Below are positions 44,848 through 57,900 of a stretch of DNA of 64,000 nucleotides, in pieces. How positions within the stretch are numbered: position 1 is the stretch's first letter; every line of letters begins with the position of its first letter. This DNA comes from Haliotis asinina (lineage: Eukaryota > Mollusca > Gastropoda > Lepetellida > Haliotidae), in the NCBI RefSeq assembly GCF_037392515.1, contig NC_090280.1, positions 23,565,118 to 23,629,117 on the forward strand, given 5' to 3'. The translations under genes and the position numbers were made by a program. The notes below the pieces were generated by a model, which saw only the letters and a program-made list of their open reading frames with translations, was not told where the DNA came from and did no database searches.

Positions 44848-45345
44848 TGGGTACAGACACTGGTCAGTAAGCTCACATGGGTACAGACAAGGGTCAGAAG
44901 ACTAACATGAGTACAGACAAGGGTCAGATGACTAACATGAGTACAGACAAGGGTCAGATGACTAACATGAGTACAGACAAGGGTCAGATGACTAACATGA
45001 TTACAGACAAGGGTCAGATGACTAACATGAGTACAGACAAGGATCAGATGACTAACATGAGTACAGACAAGGGTCAGATGACTAACATGAGTACAGACAA
45101 GGGTCAGATGACTAACATGAGTACAGACAAGGATCAGATGACTAACATGAGTACAGACAAGGGTCAGCTGGCACACATGGGTACGGACAAGGGTCAGCTG
45201 GCCAACATGAGTACAGATAAAATTCGGGTGTCCTGTGTGATTAGTAACAGACATGGGTCCGAAGACCAGCATGGGTACAGGTAAGGTGCCCCACATGATT
45301 ACAGACAAGGGTCAGATGACGAACATAGGTACAGACTGCGCAAGA
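44848..45345. repeat. 30-bp minisatellite, about 16 copies
   Basis: The unit is gtacagacaagggtcagatg plus actaacatga, nearly perfect from 44880 to 45160 and degenerate at both edges. A 30-bp period is a multiple of 3, so both strands are open for long distances (MSTDKGQMTN repeats on +, VCTHVSHLTL repeats on -). Neither has a coding context. Confidence 0.92.
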
Positions 45346-45666
45346 TGGGTTCTCAGGTGACCTACAAGGATCAGATATGGGCCAGATGACCTCATATGGG
45401 CTTACTTTGGGCTGCTTTTTAGTAGCAGTTAGAAAGATAGCAAAGACCATTAATGTCACAGGTCTGAAGTCCCCACTAAATCTGTGATGTTTTACATTTT
45501 CATTCTCAATCACAGTTTAATTCTATGGAGAAGTGCATTTGATGTACCATTTAGCCCTACAATAAGGGAGCGTGAGACAGCTTCAATCAATATCCTCGGT
45601 CAGCGTAAACTGTTGATGTCAGGCTGTCATGAACCTCTCTCTCCTGGGCTGTGTTGTATTGTGTCC

Positions 45667-45704
45667 TAGTGAGTGAGTGAGTGAGTGAGTGAGTGAGTGA
45701 GTGA
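45667..45704. repeat. (GAGT)n microsatellite
   Basis: About nine copies of gagt or gtga. Probably the tail of a lost minus-strand SINE. Confidence 0.85.
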
Positions 45705-45935
45705 GATTAGTATCACCCCTGCTTAGGGACTGTAGTGTCAATAAAACTTCCCAAATTGAAAAAATCAGTATTTCAATTCTTGTTAGACAATAATTACTTA
45801 TGCTATAACTTTGCTAAGGTGACAGTGATTTGACAGAGCATAATAATTTTTTCCCCAATTCATCTGCATCCATCATGGTAATATAGAACCTCATTCCTGT
45901 AATGAATGATCTGATAGCTTGTATGTTTCTTTCAG

Positions 45936-48900
45936 GGAATACCGGGTAAGCTGACCAACCCGTGTGCAGGATTACGTGGGGTGCTGATGTTCTGTTCCCG
46001 GTAAGTTCTGTCACCCTTTCAGTGTTTCACCATCAGAAGGTGTTCTAATACAAACAGAACCATGTCTCAAAACCACCAGACACAGTAGACAACAAACCAT
46101 GTTCCATTATGCAGTCTTTCCAAAATTTGCATCAATAATAGTAAAGATCATGCTTGCATTTTTCAGTAATAATTCTGCTTTAGTTGATTGTAATATGAAC
46201 AGTATCGCCCTTCTGTATGGTGATATAGATTGTATTCCATGTCTGTTGTATCATTGCACCTACAGACAAAATATTGCTGTTTTTGACCTACTTGTGCAGT
46301 CTGGTCATGTACAACGTAGTATACTCCATGAATCCTTCTTCACATCATTGTCTGGTATAAGTGCCTGCAAGGACTGCTGTTTTGATCGAATTGATTAAAC
46401 CAGGGGAAACTCCGTGAGAGGCAAATCTGGAATGTCTTTATGGTAATATTCAGAAGATTTCAGTCAAAAGATGTCTGCCTTGAACATACACGTACTATAC
46501 TCTGTTCAGATTGGATGGATATTTGCTACATGGCTCATAGTAATTATGGACAGTTTATGGTGTGGCTGAAATTTTGTGAAAATTCCTTGATAAACGTAGA
46601 AATTCCTTGATAAACAAATGAGTGAGTGAACTTTCCAGATTATTCTACTATTCCAAAGAACCATTATTCTGCCAGTCCAACCAAAATTGAAAACTATTGT
46701 GTAAAAATCGATTCTACTTCTTGTTTGATTAAGATGGTCATATCTCTCACAGATTGTCAGTTAAATACAGTGATGGGTGGTAGGATAGTGGTTGAAGCTG
46801 GTCATGTCAAAGATCCAGGTTCACTTCTCCACATGGGTAGAGCATTTGAAGCCCTTTTCTGGTGTCCAATGCAGTGATACTGCAGGAATAGTGGTAAATG
46901 TGGCATAAGACTAAACTCACTCACTCACTCATTCCATGGCATCAGTGAAGTAGCAATTCTGTAACACAACATTGTTACAGACACATAATGGTGTATGGTC
47001 TTATGAGATGATCTTTACTTTGATGAGGGCATTGGTACTCATGTCATTTGAAGTGCAGACATTTGCAAAGTAGTAGGGCAGAATCATACAGTATTCTTTT
47101 TCTTTTAATTGATGATTTTACTTGGTTATTGCTTCGACCTATGGCTTGTACCTGACCGACTGGATTGATGTTATTTGCGCTTCTGGATCTGCTTTCAGCA
47201 TCTTACATTATTTATTATTCTGCATTTACATCTACTTTTCTTTGTATTTGTCTTTTTTATAAAGGTGTTTTTGCTTTTACAAGTTACTTCTGGCTTGGTA
47301 TACTGTTGTCAATCGTGATGCCGATTTGGCAAAGATGTTGTAAGTTCTGTTCCAGGGTTGTGTTGATTCATATTTGTTGTTGTGTAATTACCTTCAAAGA
47401 TATCAGTGTTATATTGACGTTTGTGTGTTCTTGTATTACATCAAGCATTATCTCCCCTTGTGAGAATGGGGTCAAAGAGGGGAGATAACTGGGGGTAAAG
47501 TCAATGAGTGCTGCCTTTGCCCCAAGTGCCCTGTGTCAGATTAAAAACATGGGGTAAACTCATAACCTCTGGTCTCCATGTGATGCTTCAAATATAGAAG
47601 CTATGCTTTGTTACTCCAGTGTAACACAAAGCCCTACTTGCTTTATCTTAGTGGGTCGCAAAAGAGGCGGATGTAGGCAAGTTTCAACCAGATTTGTTCA
47701 GCTATCTAATACTCTCTTCCTGCGTTCACAGATTAATATAGAGCCACAGATCAACACTCATCACCCTTAATTGCCTCTTTCAGGGTATTTTGGGGGAGAA
47801 AGAAAAGCTTTCCCGTATTTAAAAACTGAATCGTACAATTCTTGATTTCGGGAGTGAGTTCTTATGGTAATTGGCATTTAAGTGGCTGTGGCATTAAGCC
47901 TGCCTCTTGAAGTTTAAATATATGTAATTGTTCCCAAAATAGATACCTTTCCGTTGAGTTTTTAGGGTCTCTAGGCACTTGAAAGTTTATGGTGATTGTG
48001 GATGTTTCTTGTTTGAGGGATTTGGGCTGAGTGTGTTGTGTGAGAGGTCATTATCTGTGGCAGATGTAGTCTGAGGAAATACATACCATGCTTTCAACAA
48101 ACTGACTGCTGCATTTCTTTCCTGTTTGCATGTAATTAACTCTCAAGTGTTCAAGAAATAAGAATAATTAATCAGACCGAGGTTGTGCATGTAGTACTTG
48201 CTGAAAATATTTGAACAATGTCTGATAGAAATGTATTTGAAAGTGTCCGAGAGAGGTAAACCACTTACAAACCCAGATATGTGAACTTACTCAGTCAACT
48301 TCAGCAAACATCTTGAGGTTGAAATAATACTAGTTGTAGGAAAGTTGTATGTGAGGAATATATGCAGCCATTCCTTTGATTCCCTTCATCTACACTGTAG
48401 TTGTTACAGGTTTGACACTCAGTAAATATTTATATAGTGTCTACAACAGAAAAAAGTTCTTGCCCAAATGACTTTCAGGATAAGACAGTGATATTCCTCT
48501 GTCCAAAGAAAAACATTGGATGAATCACATTCTTCGTCTGTAGCATCCTTGACCTTTATGTTAACTTATTCCTGTTAAGATGGTGATAACTTTGGGTGAT
48601 ACGATCTTGGTCTGCAGTATAATTGTCCTTTATGTTAGCTTATTAATCTTAATAGGATGATAACTTTGGCTGTTGAATCCTTTGTCTTCAGTGTCATAAG
48701 CTGTTGGTGTGTACAGAACATAAGTTTGGTACAAGAAGAAGAACTGTGAAGTTTCTTTCCTTTATTTGAGTAGATATGCATGATTTGGTACAATGAATGT
48801 TATTGCACATTCTTTTAAACACACCTTTCTTGGTCTTCTGCGGAATTTTGACCCATGAAGATCCCGGGGTAGAAGAGGCCTTCAGCAACCCATGCTTGCC

Positions 48901-51900
48901 ATAAAAGGTGACTAAGCTTGTCGTAAGAGGCGACTAACAGGATCAGGTGGTCAGACTCGCTGAGTTGGTTGACACATGTCATTGGTTCCCAATTGTGCAG
49001 ATCCATGCTCATGTTGATCACTGGATTGTCTGGTCCAGACTCGATTATTTACAGACCGCCAGCATATAGCTTAAATATTGCTGAGTGTGGCGTAAAACTA
49101 AACTCACTCACTCACTCACTCACTCACTCACTCACTCACTCACTCACTCACTCACTCATTCACTCTGAGGAGATTCTTGAGGCCATGCTCAGTGTTTGAT
49201 TGCATCATTTCTGTGTCAAATAGATCCTGGAGATGAGATGTGTGGCATCTCTGCTGGTGATTGAGGAGTTAATCACCTGGCAACTCATTCCAGCCCTGTT
49301 AAATCCACAAGCATTCAACATCAGAATAATTTGAGCAGTTCCTTCCACTACCTGCTGATTTAGCAAGTATCATTAGAAGGATATTTACATGCTCATCCTC
49401 CTGTTGTTCTGGGAGTGTAGGCCTGGGAGTGGCTAAAGATGTGTATCGTAGGTATTGATCGCAATTTTGAATGTCTGGTGCTGGATCAAGTTCCATTCAG
49501 TTTCAATCAGAACTGTGATCATTAGGGGGTTCAGTTTTCAGTGAATTATGGAGGGAGAGTTTTCAGTCTCAAGACATATGGTGAGGTGTTCTTCAGCTTT
49601 ATTTCCTACCTCCATGAATGAAAAAGAGCTGTATGCAAATCAAAGTGTGCCAGACATGCATGCATATTAACATTTGAGTACAAACAGATGGATGTAGAAC
49701 TGCTTGTATCTGTCTTCCTTGGACAGACAAATGACTGTCCTTCTCAAGGAGGATACTAAATCTCTATCCTTTGAACTGTCAAAATGTCATAAATATTACA
49801 ACATCTATGTTTTAGCAGAACCTATGCTTCCAGTAACAACTGAAGTAATGATCGCCATAGACCGATATAGAACCATATTCATCATCTGATAGCTTAATGC
49901 TGAATAGGCCAGTTTGCACATTCTTCACTAGACTTGCCCAAATCTCCAAGGTAAGAATTATTAGTTTAAATTATTATTTCTAAAACAAATAGTACTCAGT
50001 GGACTGATGTCTTAGATGTACTTGTCTGCTTGCTGTGCGTCTACTGGGGAGATTTAACTATACATCGTCATCCATGGGCTCAGCATTCAGTACATCAAGG
50101 GAGCCTTGCTAACACTTCACCTGCACCTCAGGATTTGTGTCAGACTAACATAGCCTGTGAAGTATTTTACTCTACAATATTTTCACTCCTCTTAAAGAGT
50201 GTTTCTGCTGCCAAAGGTTGGGCTTGGTTTTTTTCGAAGTTCAGTTTTGGTTTCATTAGATGCATATATTTCAGTCATGGTACCGCCATACAGGTGTAAT
50301 GTGTTGTATACAGTAGAAATTTCGTGTATTCACTGACTGTGTTATAACTGTGATTTATTGATTGTACAGTGAGGGGAATGATAAACCTGTGTCTACCAGG
50401 GAAACCCTTCTCCCCATATTTGGTGTGCCAAGATTCTCCTTGTACCAGGACTCAATGATAAACAGAAAGACGATCTTAAATGATATAGTACTTTTTACAA
50501 AGCCCCGTTTATTTTGGTGTGTGGAGTGCACTCTTCAGCTCTGAGATAGAGAAAGAACCATTTGGGCAGTTGCCAACAGGGGCATGGTTTGTTGCTTTCA
50601 TATATCAGGTTAAGGTAGAAATGGGGTTTATTGAGACAGGTCCTCAGCAAATACAAAACTGTCTGGCAAACTACTTCAGTAAATCACAACTTGTATTTTC
50701 ATAAGTGTTTTGGTAACTTTTAAACCAATCTGAAAGTAGTTTTGAATAAACACAAATTCCTGTTTGTCTGGAAAACTGTTGTCGCATTGGTGATAAACTA
50801 GTTTTTAAAAGGAAGTGATTTTGAAGCATTCATTATTTCAATGTTAAGGTCTGTCATTGATAGTTTAGGATTACCAGAATTGGCACCAGCCATTGGTTAT
50901 AGTTTCATGCCAACTAATGGTACAAATCAGCCTAAACTGATGTGAAAAAAAACCCCAGATAAATGCTTGTGGTTCAAGTATACTGATGTGACCAAAGAAA
51001 ACAACATGTATAAAGAATACACCAGATATTTATATTGCATGTATTCTGCTCAATGACTTACTTTCTTTTCTCGAGGTTCCACATTTTGCTGACTCGACGT
51101 AATCTTTATGTTCCCCTTATAATTTTCCATCATAAGTATACATAGTCTTCGTTGGTTGTAACAATCATGTGAAACCCACACCACAAGGGCTTAGTGAGTT
51201 GCATGGTGTGCCCCAGATGAGTCTGGGGCGTATGAACGATTATATTCTGGTGAGTGCTTAATTAGAACCTATCCGCGGAAATTCTCTGATTGCTGTAATG
51301 TGTTCAGAACCTGGGATTCAGTGGGAAGGAAAGGTCATTGGTATGTGGGTTTTACTTTAAGTTAACAAGGACAGCTTTGAAAGAATATCTGTTTCTGAGG
51401 AATTTTGTCAACTTATACAAGTAACATTACGTTACTGAGGGATTGAGACCTGAGAAGTGCAAGATTGAGTTTAGTATGGAGAATCAGTCATCATGATAGT
51501 CAGATAACGTTGTAAAGAGTTGCCAGGTTATTGATGGGGCATTCATTGGTATTGTCTCTCACTCACTCATTCACTCACTCTGTAAATTGGTTAGATATCT
51601 AAAATATCCCCAATATTTTCATTAAACTTTTCTTATAGTTCTCACAGGACATTGTTTAGCTGACCTTTTGTTGACTGCAAGCTGACACTATTTATGACTG
51701 TTATAATCACCTTCAGACAGTACAGCATATTCGTTTCTAAATATGTAAATGTGATTGCAGTGTAGGTGTTGCAGTGGCAGCAGCGAGGACCACTGACACA
51801 GATGAGGTCCATCTGGGTATGTTATCTGGTTGCTTGTTTGTCCAGTTCATGTGTGAGCTCTCTAAACTGGCCACTTCCACTGGATTCGGTGACCTTGACC

Positions 51901-54900
51901 TTGGATTGTGTCCGTGACTAATGACATGATGGTCTAGAGGCAAAGGTGTTTCCAGATGGCTGTTTTGATTCCACACACATGGTCAGCCTATGGACCCCTG
52001 ATTTTTTTATGTTGAACATTTCAGCTGTGTCTCTCTGTGAATTGAAGAGTGATTGTGTTAGTTATTTGTTATGCGGCATTTAACAACATATTTACCGTGG
52101 AACACCAGAAACGGGCTCACACATTGTTCCCATGTGAGGAATCGAACCCAGATCGTAGGCTTGAAAAGTGAATGCTTTAACCACCAGGCTACCTCACTGC
52201 TCCTTGAAGGGAGGATGTCAGTCAGGCTGAACATCAAGATGAATGAACATGGTGTTAAGAGATAGATTCAGAGAGGTGATATATCTATCAGTGTCCTGTC
52301 ATGCTGAACATGGATTTACTAAGCTTGTTTTTTCATTTTGGAAAGATCTAGTGGATTCAGTGCTGTTAATAACGTGTTTGTTTGTTTGTTTACCATTAAA
52401 CAACACTCTCAGTACTTTTCTGGCTGGGTTATAGACTTCCATTCGACCATCTGCAAATCTACCAGATTTGTCCAAGGGTTTGACGCACATTCTTGAACAC
52501 TGCAACAGGGAAAGAAGTGTCAGGCTGAGGTTCTACCAACAGGTACTTTCACAGATTTCAATGAGACTGAAACACTCATTATTACTTTGTCACTTAGAGC
52601 TGATGAGAACCTTTGCATCATTCCTTGAATGACCAGTTTCCATGACAACTTGACAATTTACACCCTAATTTTTTCAGGTCAATAACCACCTGATGGAAGA
52701 CATTTTAATTTGCAACCGTCCCTGATGAAAATTCTGATTTATTGATTTTTAGAGAATGAATGAAGTTCCAACAGATTTGAAATTCGATCAAATTTCAGTA
52801 GGTCAACGGAATATGATACAGATTAGGTGGGTGTATGGTGGCATGGCGATGAGGGATTACACAAACAACTGTCAGTATCAGTTTCTGAAGATGTGGGATT
52901 TCACAAACAACCATCAATACCTGCATCACAAGGTTTTCAGTGACTGCTGTAATCTGTTTTCATGGTGCTCAGGATTGGATTCTGTAATGGTGGTGCCATA
53001 AAAATAGGTTTCAAAAACCTGTGGGAGTTGAACCTGAGTCCTCTGTGTGGTGGGATATTTCACAACTGGGCCATTATGTTTTCTGAAACACCAGAAGTAG
53101 GATTAGGATTTGTGCTGATTTATTGCTCAAGCTTTGCAGTTTTATATCTTCAGATTTCAGGATCTCTACACATGTCTAATGTGACTTCATTTGCAAGACT
53201 CATTGTGCAAGAAGGAACTAAGGTATTTTTCTGTTTGAATTTATAAAAGAAAAGATCCAATACTAGAATGAAGACAAAATGAAGTCAGATCCATTGTCCT
53301 GAAATTTCAGATTAATTTGCTTTTTTCTTTCGTGTACTATTTTGTTGAAGAACACCAAACATGAAGATTAATTGTTGAATAACATCAAACATGAAGGTTA
53401 ATTGTTGAAGAACATCAAACAAGAAGGTTAGTTGTTGAAGAACATCAAACAGGAAGGTTAGTTGTTGAAGAACATCAAACAGGAAGGTTAGTTGCTGAAT
53501 ACCAAACAGGAAATCAGTTGTTGAACATCTAACATGAAGGTTAACTGTTGAAAAACATCAAACAAGACGATTAATTGTTGAATAACATCACACAGGAAGG
53601 TTAATTGTTGAATAACATCACACAGGAAGGTTAATTGTTGAAAACCATCACATAGGAAGGTTAATTAAGAACATCAAGAATGAAGGTTACTTGTGATGAG
53701 CACCCAACATCAATATAACTTGCCCCAAGAAGAGTTTCATGGTGTAGATCTAGGGTAGTAGAGTAGAGGAGACCTTACCGTCCCCTTGATGGAATCAAGG
53801 AAATTCCAGCTGCCTGGAAGTTCTGTAACTGATACTTCCGAAAGCCCTCAAAAAGGAGGTTTTAGTATTGGCACATGGTGAAATGTGTTCCTTTGGCTTG
53901 TGTTAATGATAACTTGTGTATATAACATATAAACCTAAAGTGTGCTTCTCACTATATATTAGGTCATCTCTTGTTTTCCCAGAATAACCGCATTTGAATT
54001 TTTTGTTTTGGAGGGACAGGTTTTACTTTTCATTAGTAAGACTGCTTCCCAGGTTTTACTTCTAGTTAGTAAGACCACTTCCAAGGGTTTACGTTTCCTA
54101 CCTTTATATGAACATTAACATTCAAATGATACATGAGTGTTTGAAATCAACTGTAAAATATCTTTCAAGATTAAGCTCACAATACACAGGTTTTCCGAAA
54201 CGTGATTGGAACTGCAATTCTCTCATCTATAGGCAGATGCTCTACCGCACAGCCACCAGGCCAACGAAGGTGGAGGGGTTAAATTATCTACATATAATCA
54301 TTAAATTGATTTTACGCGCACTTCAGTTATAGTTATGTATTTTCATTAAATGATCATCTACATCGTTAATTACCCATCATTGACAGTATGTACAATAGAG
54401 AAAACACTTATCCTCAGTTTTGGTAGACAATATAAAACCATCGAGGTCAGGAAATCCCTTCCCCTCCGGTTTCACATTGTCTACCAAAACCAAGAGGCAT
54501 GTTTTCTCCTATACATACAGCCTTCCTATTGATTTGATGTGCTGATGTGATGGCTTCTAGAGTTGGTATGTAATTAGCGGCAAACTGTTTCAGTATCTCG
54601 GCGATAACTGGCTTGGTTTACTACTGATGTGTGGTTGCAGGATCTGCTGTACAAGAGGAAGTGGACACTCGCCACACCAACTGCTCCACTAGAAGGCATC
54701 AGACTTTGTATGGGCATATGCTCAAAGTTGCATTTGTGTCAAGTGACAGCATGTGTCCATGCATGAACCAGTGTTATCTGTGGTAGTTGTTTTCTACATA
54801 CTTACTTGATGATGATTTTAGTCAGATATAATGATGAGACGATCAGCTTAGAGGACACATATTGGATATGTTGTGACCCAGTAGCAACAGGGGCATGTGT

Positions 54901-57900
54901 GTATACTATATCACACCATATCATGCAGGCTCACATGTGTAGAACACTATATCAGTGTTGTAAACTCCCCCAAATTTCAACCAAACAATTGGTCAGGTAA
55001 CTCTGAAAAGTTACCAGACTGGTTGGAATGTTGTCGGTCCAGAATTTTCTGGATTGAGAAAAATAGAAAGAAGGTAAATATGAAGAAAGAAACTGGTTAG
55101 TGTTTTCAAATCAAGCTTTTAGTCCTCATACTCAAAGTCAGATTTGTCCAAGACCATCAGGTGTGCAACTTCATAAACCTGCCCATCCAGTTGCAAAACA
55201 GACCACACAGGGTCGCATGTATGTGTATCACACTATATCATAAAAGGGACCACATGTGTATCACACCATATCACACAGGTTCATGTATGTATCACACTAT
55301 ATTACACAGGTTCACGTGTGTATCACACTATATTACACAGGTTCACATGTGTATCACAGTATAGCACAGGGTTAGTACTGGTCTCAGACATAAAGTAAAT
55401 GAAAGGACACAATAACTATTAACATGATTCTGAAGTGTTCGTTTTTTAATTGGAAAAATGTATATTTATTCAAATAATTTCTTCAGAATTGGAAAGGAGC
55501 CCTAATGAGATAGGATATTCAGAACTTGAATCTGAAGAATCTAGACCTGCTTCATTTAGGTCTTTAGCATTGCAGAAATAGCCTGGCGAAAGGAAAAATA
55601 ATGAGGTTCATCAACTGTGAGACAGACAAGTGTATATTGGCCTCAGGTTACATAGATGATACATTGAGTGGCTATAAGTAGAGTCCTGATATCCCGGAGG
55701 CTATGCCGCTGTATCTGATACACCCTCAGGACTTGCAGCATTCCTTGTCTTCCTCAGCTGGGCCTCACTCAACTGTTATAAGTAAATACATCCCAAGGGA
55801 TATAAATAATCCCAACCGTTTGATTGGCTGGGTCGTGCTGACATTGGATTAAGGGGCCATATCAGTAGAATCAGTATGAGGAAGGAATGAAGGAGCACCT
55901 TGCAGATTTATGTAAGAGTATGTGTCTGATGTTGTCTCAGTAGTAATTATAATGTCATTATTGGAGCATTGGTGAAAGACTATCCCTACACTGCAGTTGC
56001 CTGTGACTGATGGCAGTTCCAATAATGACAAGTTCAGTAGGCTGAGTGGATATTGATATCATGTTGGATCATCCATAGTGACATGCATGACATGGAAATT
56101 GTGCAAATGATTGCCGTCACTGTTTAATGGATGACCAAGCTGTAACTCGGTCAGAGCACCTGCATCAGTTGACCCATGATGATGTGGTCTTTAGCAACTA
56201 TGTAGTGAGATGTGACTAACGTGATTGAGTGGTCAGGCTCACTGATTTGGCTGACACATGTCATTGTATCCCATTTGTATAGATTGATGCTCACTAGATT
56301 GTCTGGTCCATATTTACAGACCGCTGCCATAAAGCTGGAATATTGCTGAGTGCAGTGTTAAACAACAGACCAACCACCCAACTTGTGTCAGTCATTTTTT
56401 TTTTTTTTGAAGATCTGTCATTGTTTGAAGTTGGGTTGAAACACGATCCATGTCATTACACCTATGTCTAGGATTTATGAAGTCGTATATTTAACTGCTT
56501 GAACAGCCAACCCGAAGGACCCTTAGGACCCTTCAGTTTGTAACGTGTCTGTTTTAGCTCTGTCTTAACACTGACTGATTATACTTTGGTACTTTCAACT
56601 CTACGCCTGTTTCTGAAGTCTGCCTTGGAGACCAGCTTTGTTTTGGTAGGATGCCTCTCAGACCACTAAGGCATAAAAGTTGGTAATACTCGTCTCCATA
56701 CTGTAGATCGATGCTCTTTGAAGTCGAAGATAAAAGGAACATGTCATCCCAATTTAGCAAAACCCGAAAAGTAAAAAGGGTCAGTGATAAAAGATTATTG
56801 TGTTTAAATATGTTCATTCATCACCATGTATTGATCTGTGGGTCATCTGCCCCTCCTTTGGTCAATCCCGGATTCAAAGTCCACACCCTGAGTAGTAACA
56901 TTGATCCATTTGAAGGAAACATGAATTCAGGAAAGGACAGACAACATCAATTAACCCTGAGGGTATCTCTGTAGCCCCACCCACACAAGGGTCTCGTGTG
57001 TCCATAGGGACCAGACCTGGTGTGCCTTCCATCACTCTCTACTCCCAATACACTGCAGGTCAATAATTTATGATCAACCTAATTAGCAGCCTGCACTGAT
57101 GACTGATATAGCCCTTTGTTTAAATGTCAGGTCAGAGGACACAGCCTTCATGCAGATTCCTGTACTTCAACATAGACTTCCAGTGAACCTTCAGAAAAGT
57201 ATGAAGTGCTGTAACACTGGTCCATGCTGTTCTTTACACAACCTTGTCCATGTAGAGGTCATTATGGATATTCTTTACTTATAATATCCTTTGTAGAATC
57301 AACTTCATGTGGACTTAGGAAAGGAATTTAACATAGACTTATGATAGCTCCTGCAGGGAAAATTGTAAGAAAGAATTTATAGTGGATTGGTTAGTATGTT
57401 TAACACCACATTCAGCAACATTTCAGTTGTATGGAGGTGGTCTGTAAATGATTGAATCATGCAATCCCATTATGAGCATTATGAATATGGATCTTATTTA
57501 CAGTGGAAGATTCCTCATCTTACAGACCCGCATCTCTCATAACAGTACTGTTTCTAACTGCCCCTGATAGATCCACCAACTTCAGCTGACATTTTGTATG
57601 GGACTATTCCTTAGAACTTTTATTTGTCAACACACCAGATTTCATCAGATGTACATCAGTTCATTGGTGCTGCTGTCAAAGTCATCCCTCAGCAACCCAG
57701 ATCTGGTTTTCCCCATATCCTTATCCCCAGCCAGTTGGCACTAAATGCTTGGTTAATGGCTGCACCAAACATGTTGGAAAACACCTGAGTCACTCTGAGC
57801 TTTGTTCATACTGTTTGCTTTTGTAACACACTGTGCAAGTGTAGAACACAACAAACTTCCGCACTACACTGTCTTGCATGTTGACTTCATGTATTGACCG

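Noticed and set aside
44658..45308. 216-codon minus-strand ORF of VCTHVSHLTL-type repeats, and the + strand 135-codon counterpart
   Set aside because: Both are forced by a stop-free 30-bp minisatellite; no start context, splice context or conserved flank.
47165..47488. 107-codon hydrophobic ORF resembling a multi-pass membrane protein
   Set aside because: T-rich sequence yields hydrophobic codons by chance; no family motif, no splice context, no conserved residues.
54180..54275. Functional tRNA gene on the minus strand
   Set aside because: Box B is poor and no convincing acceptor stem pairs; better explained as a SINE head.
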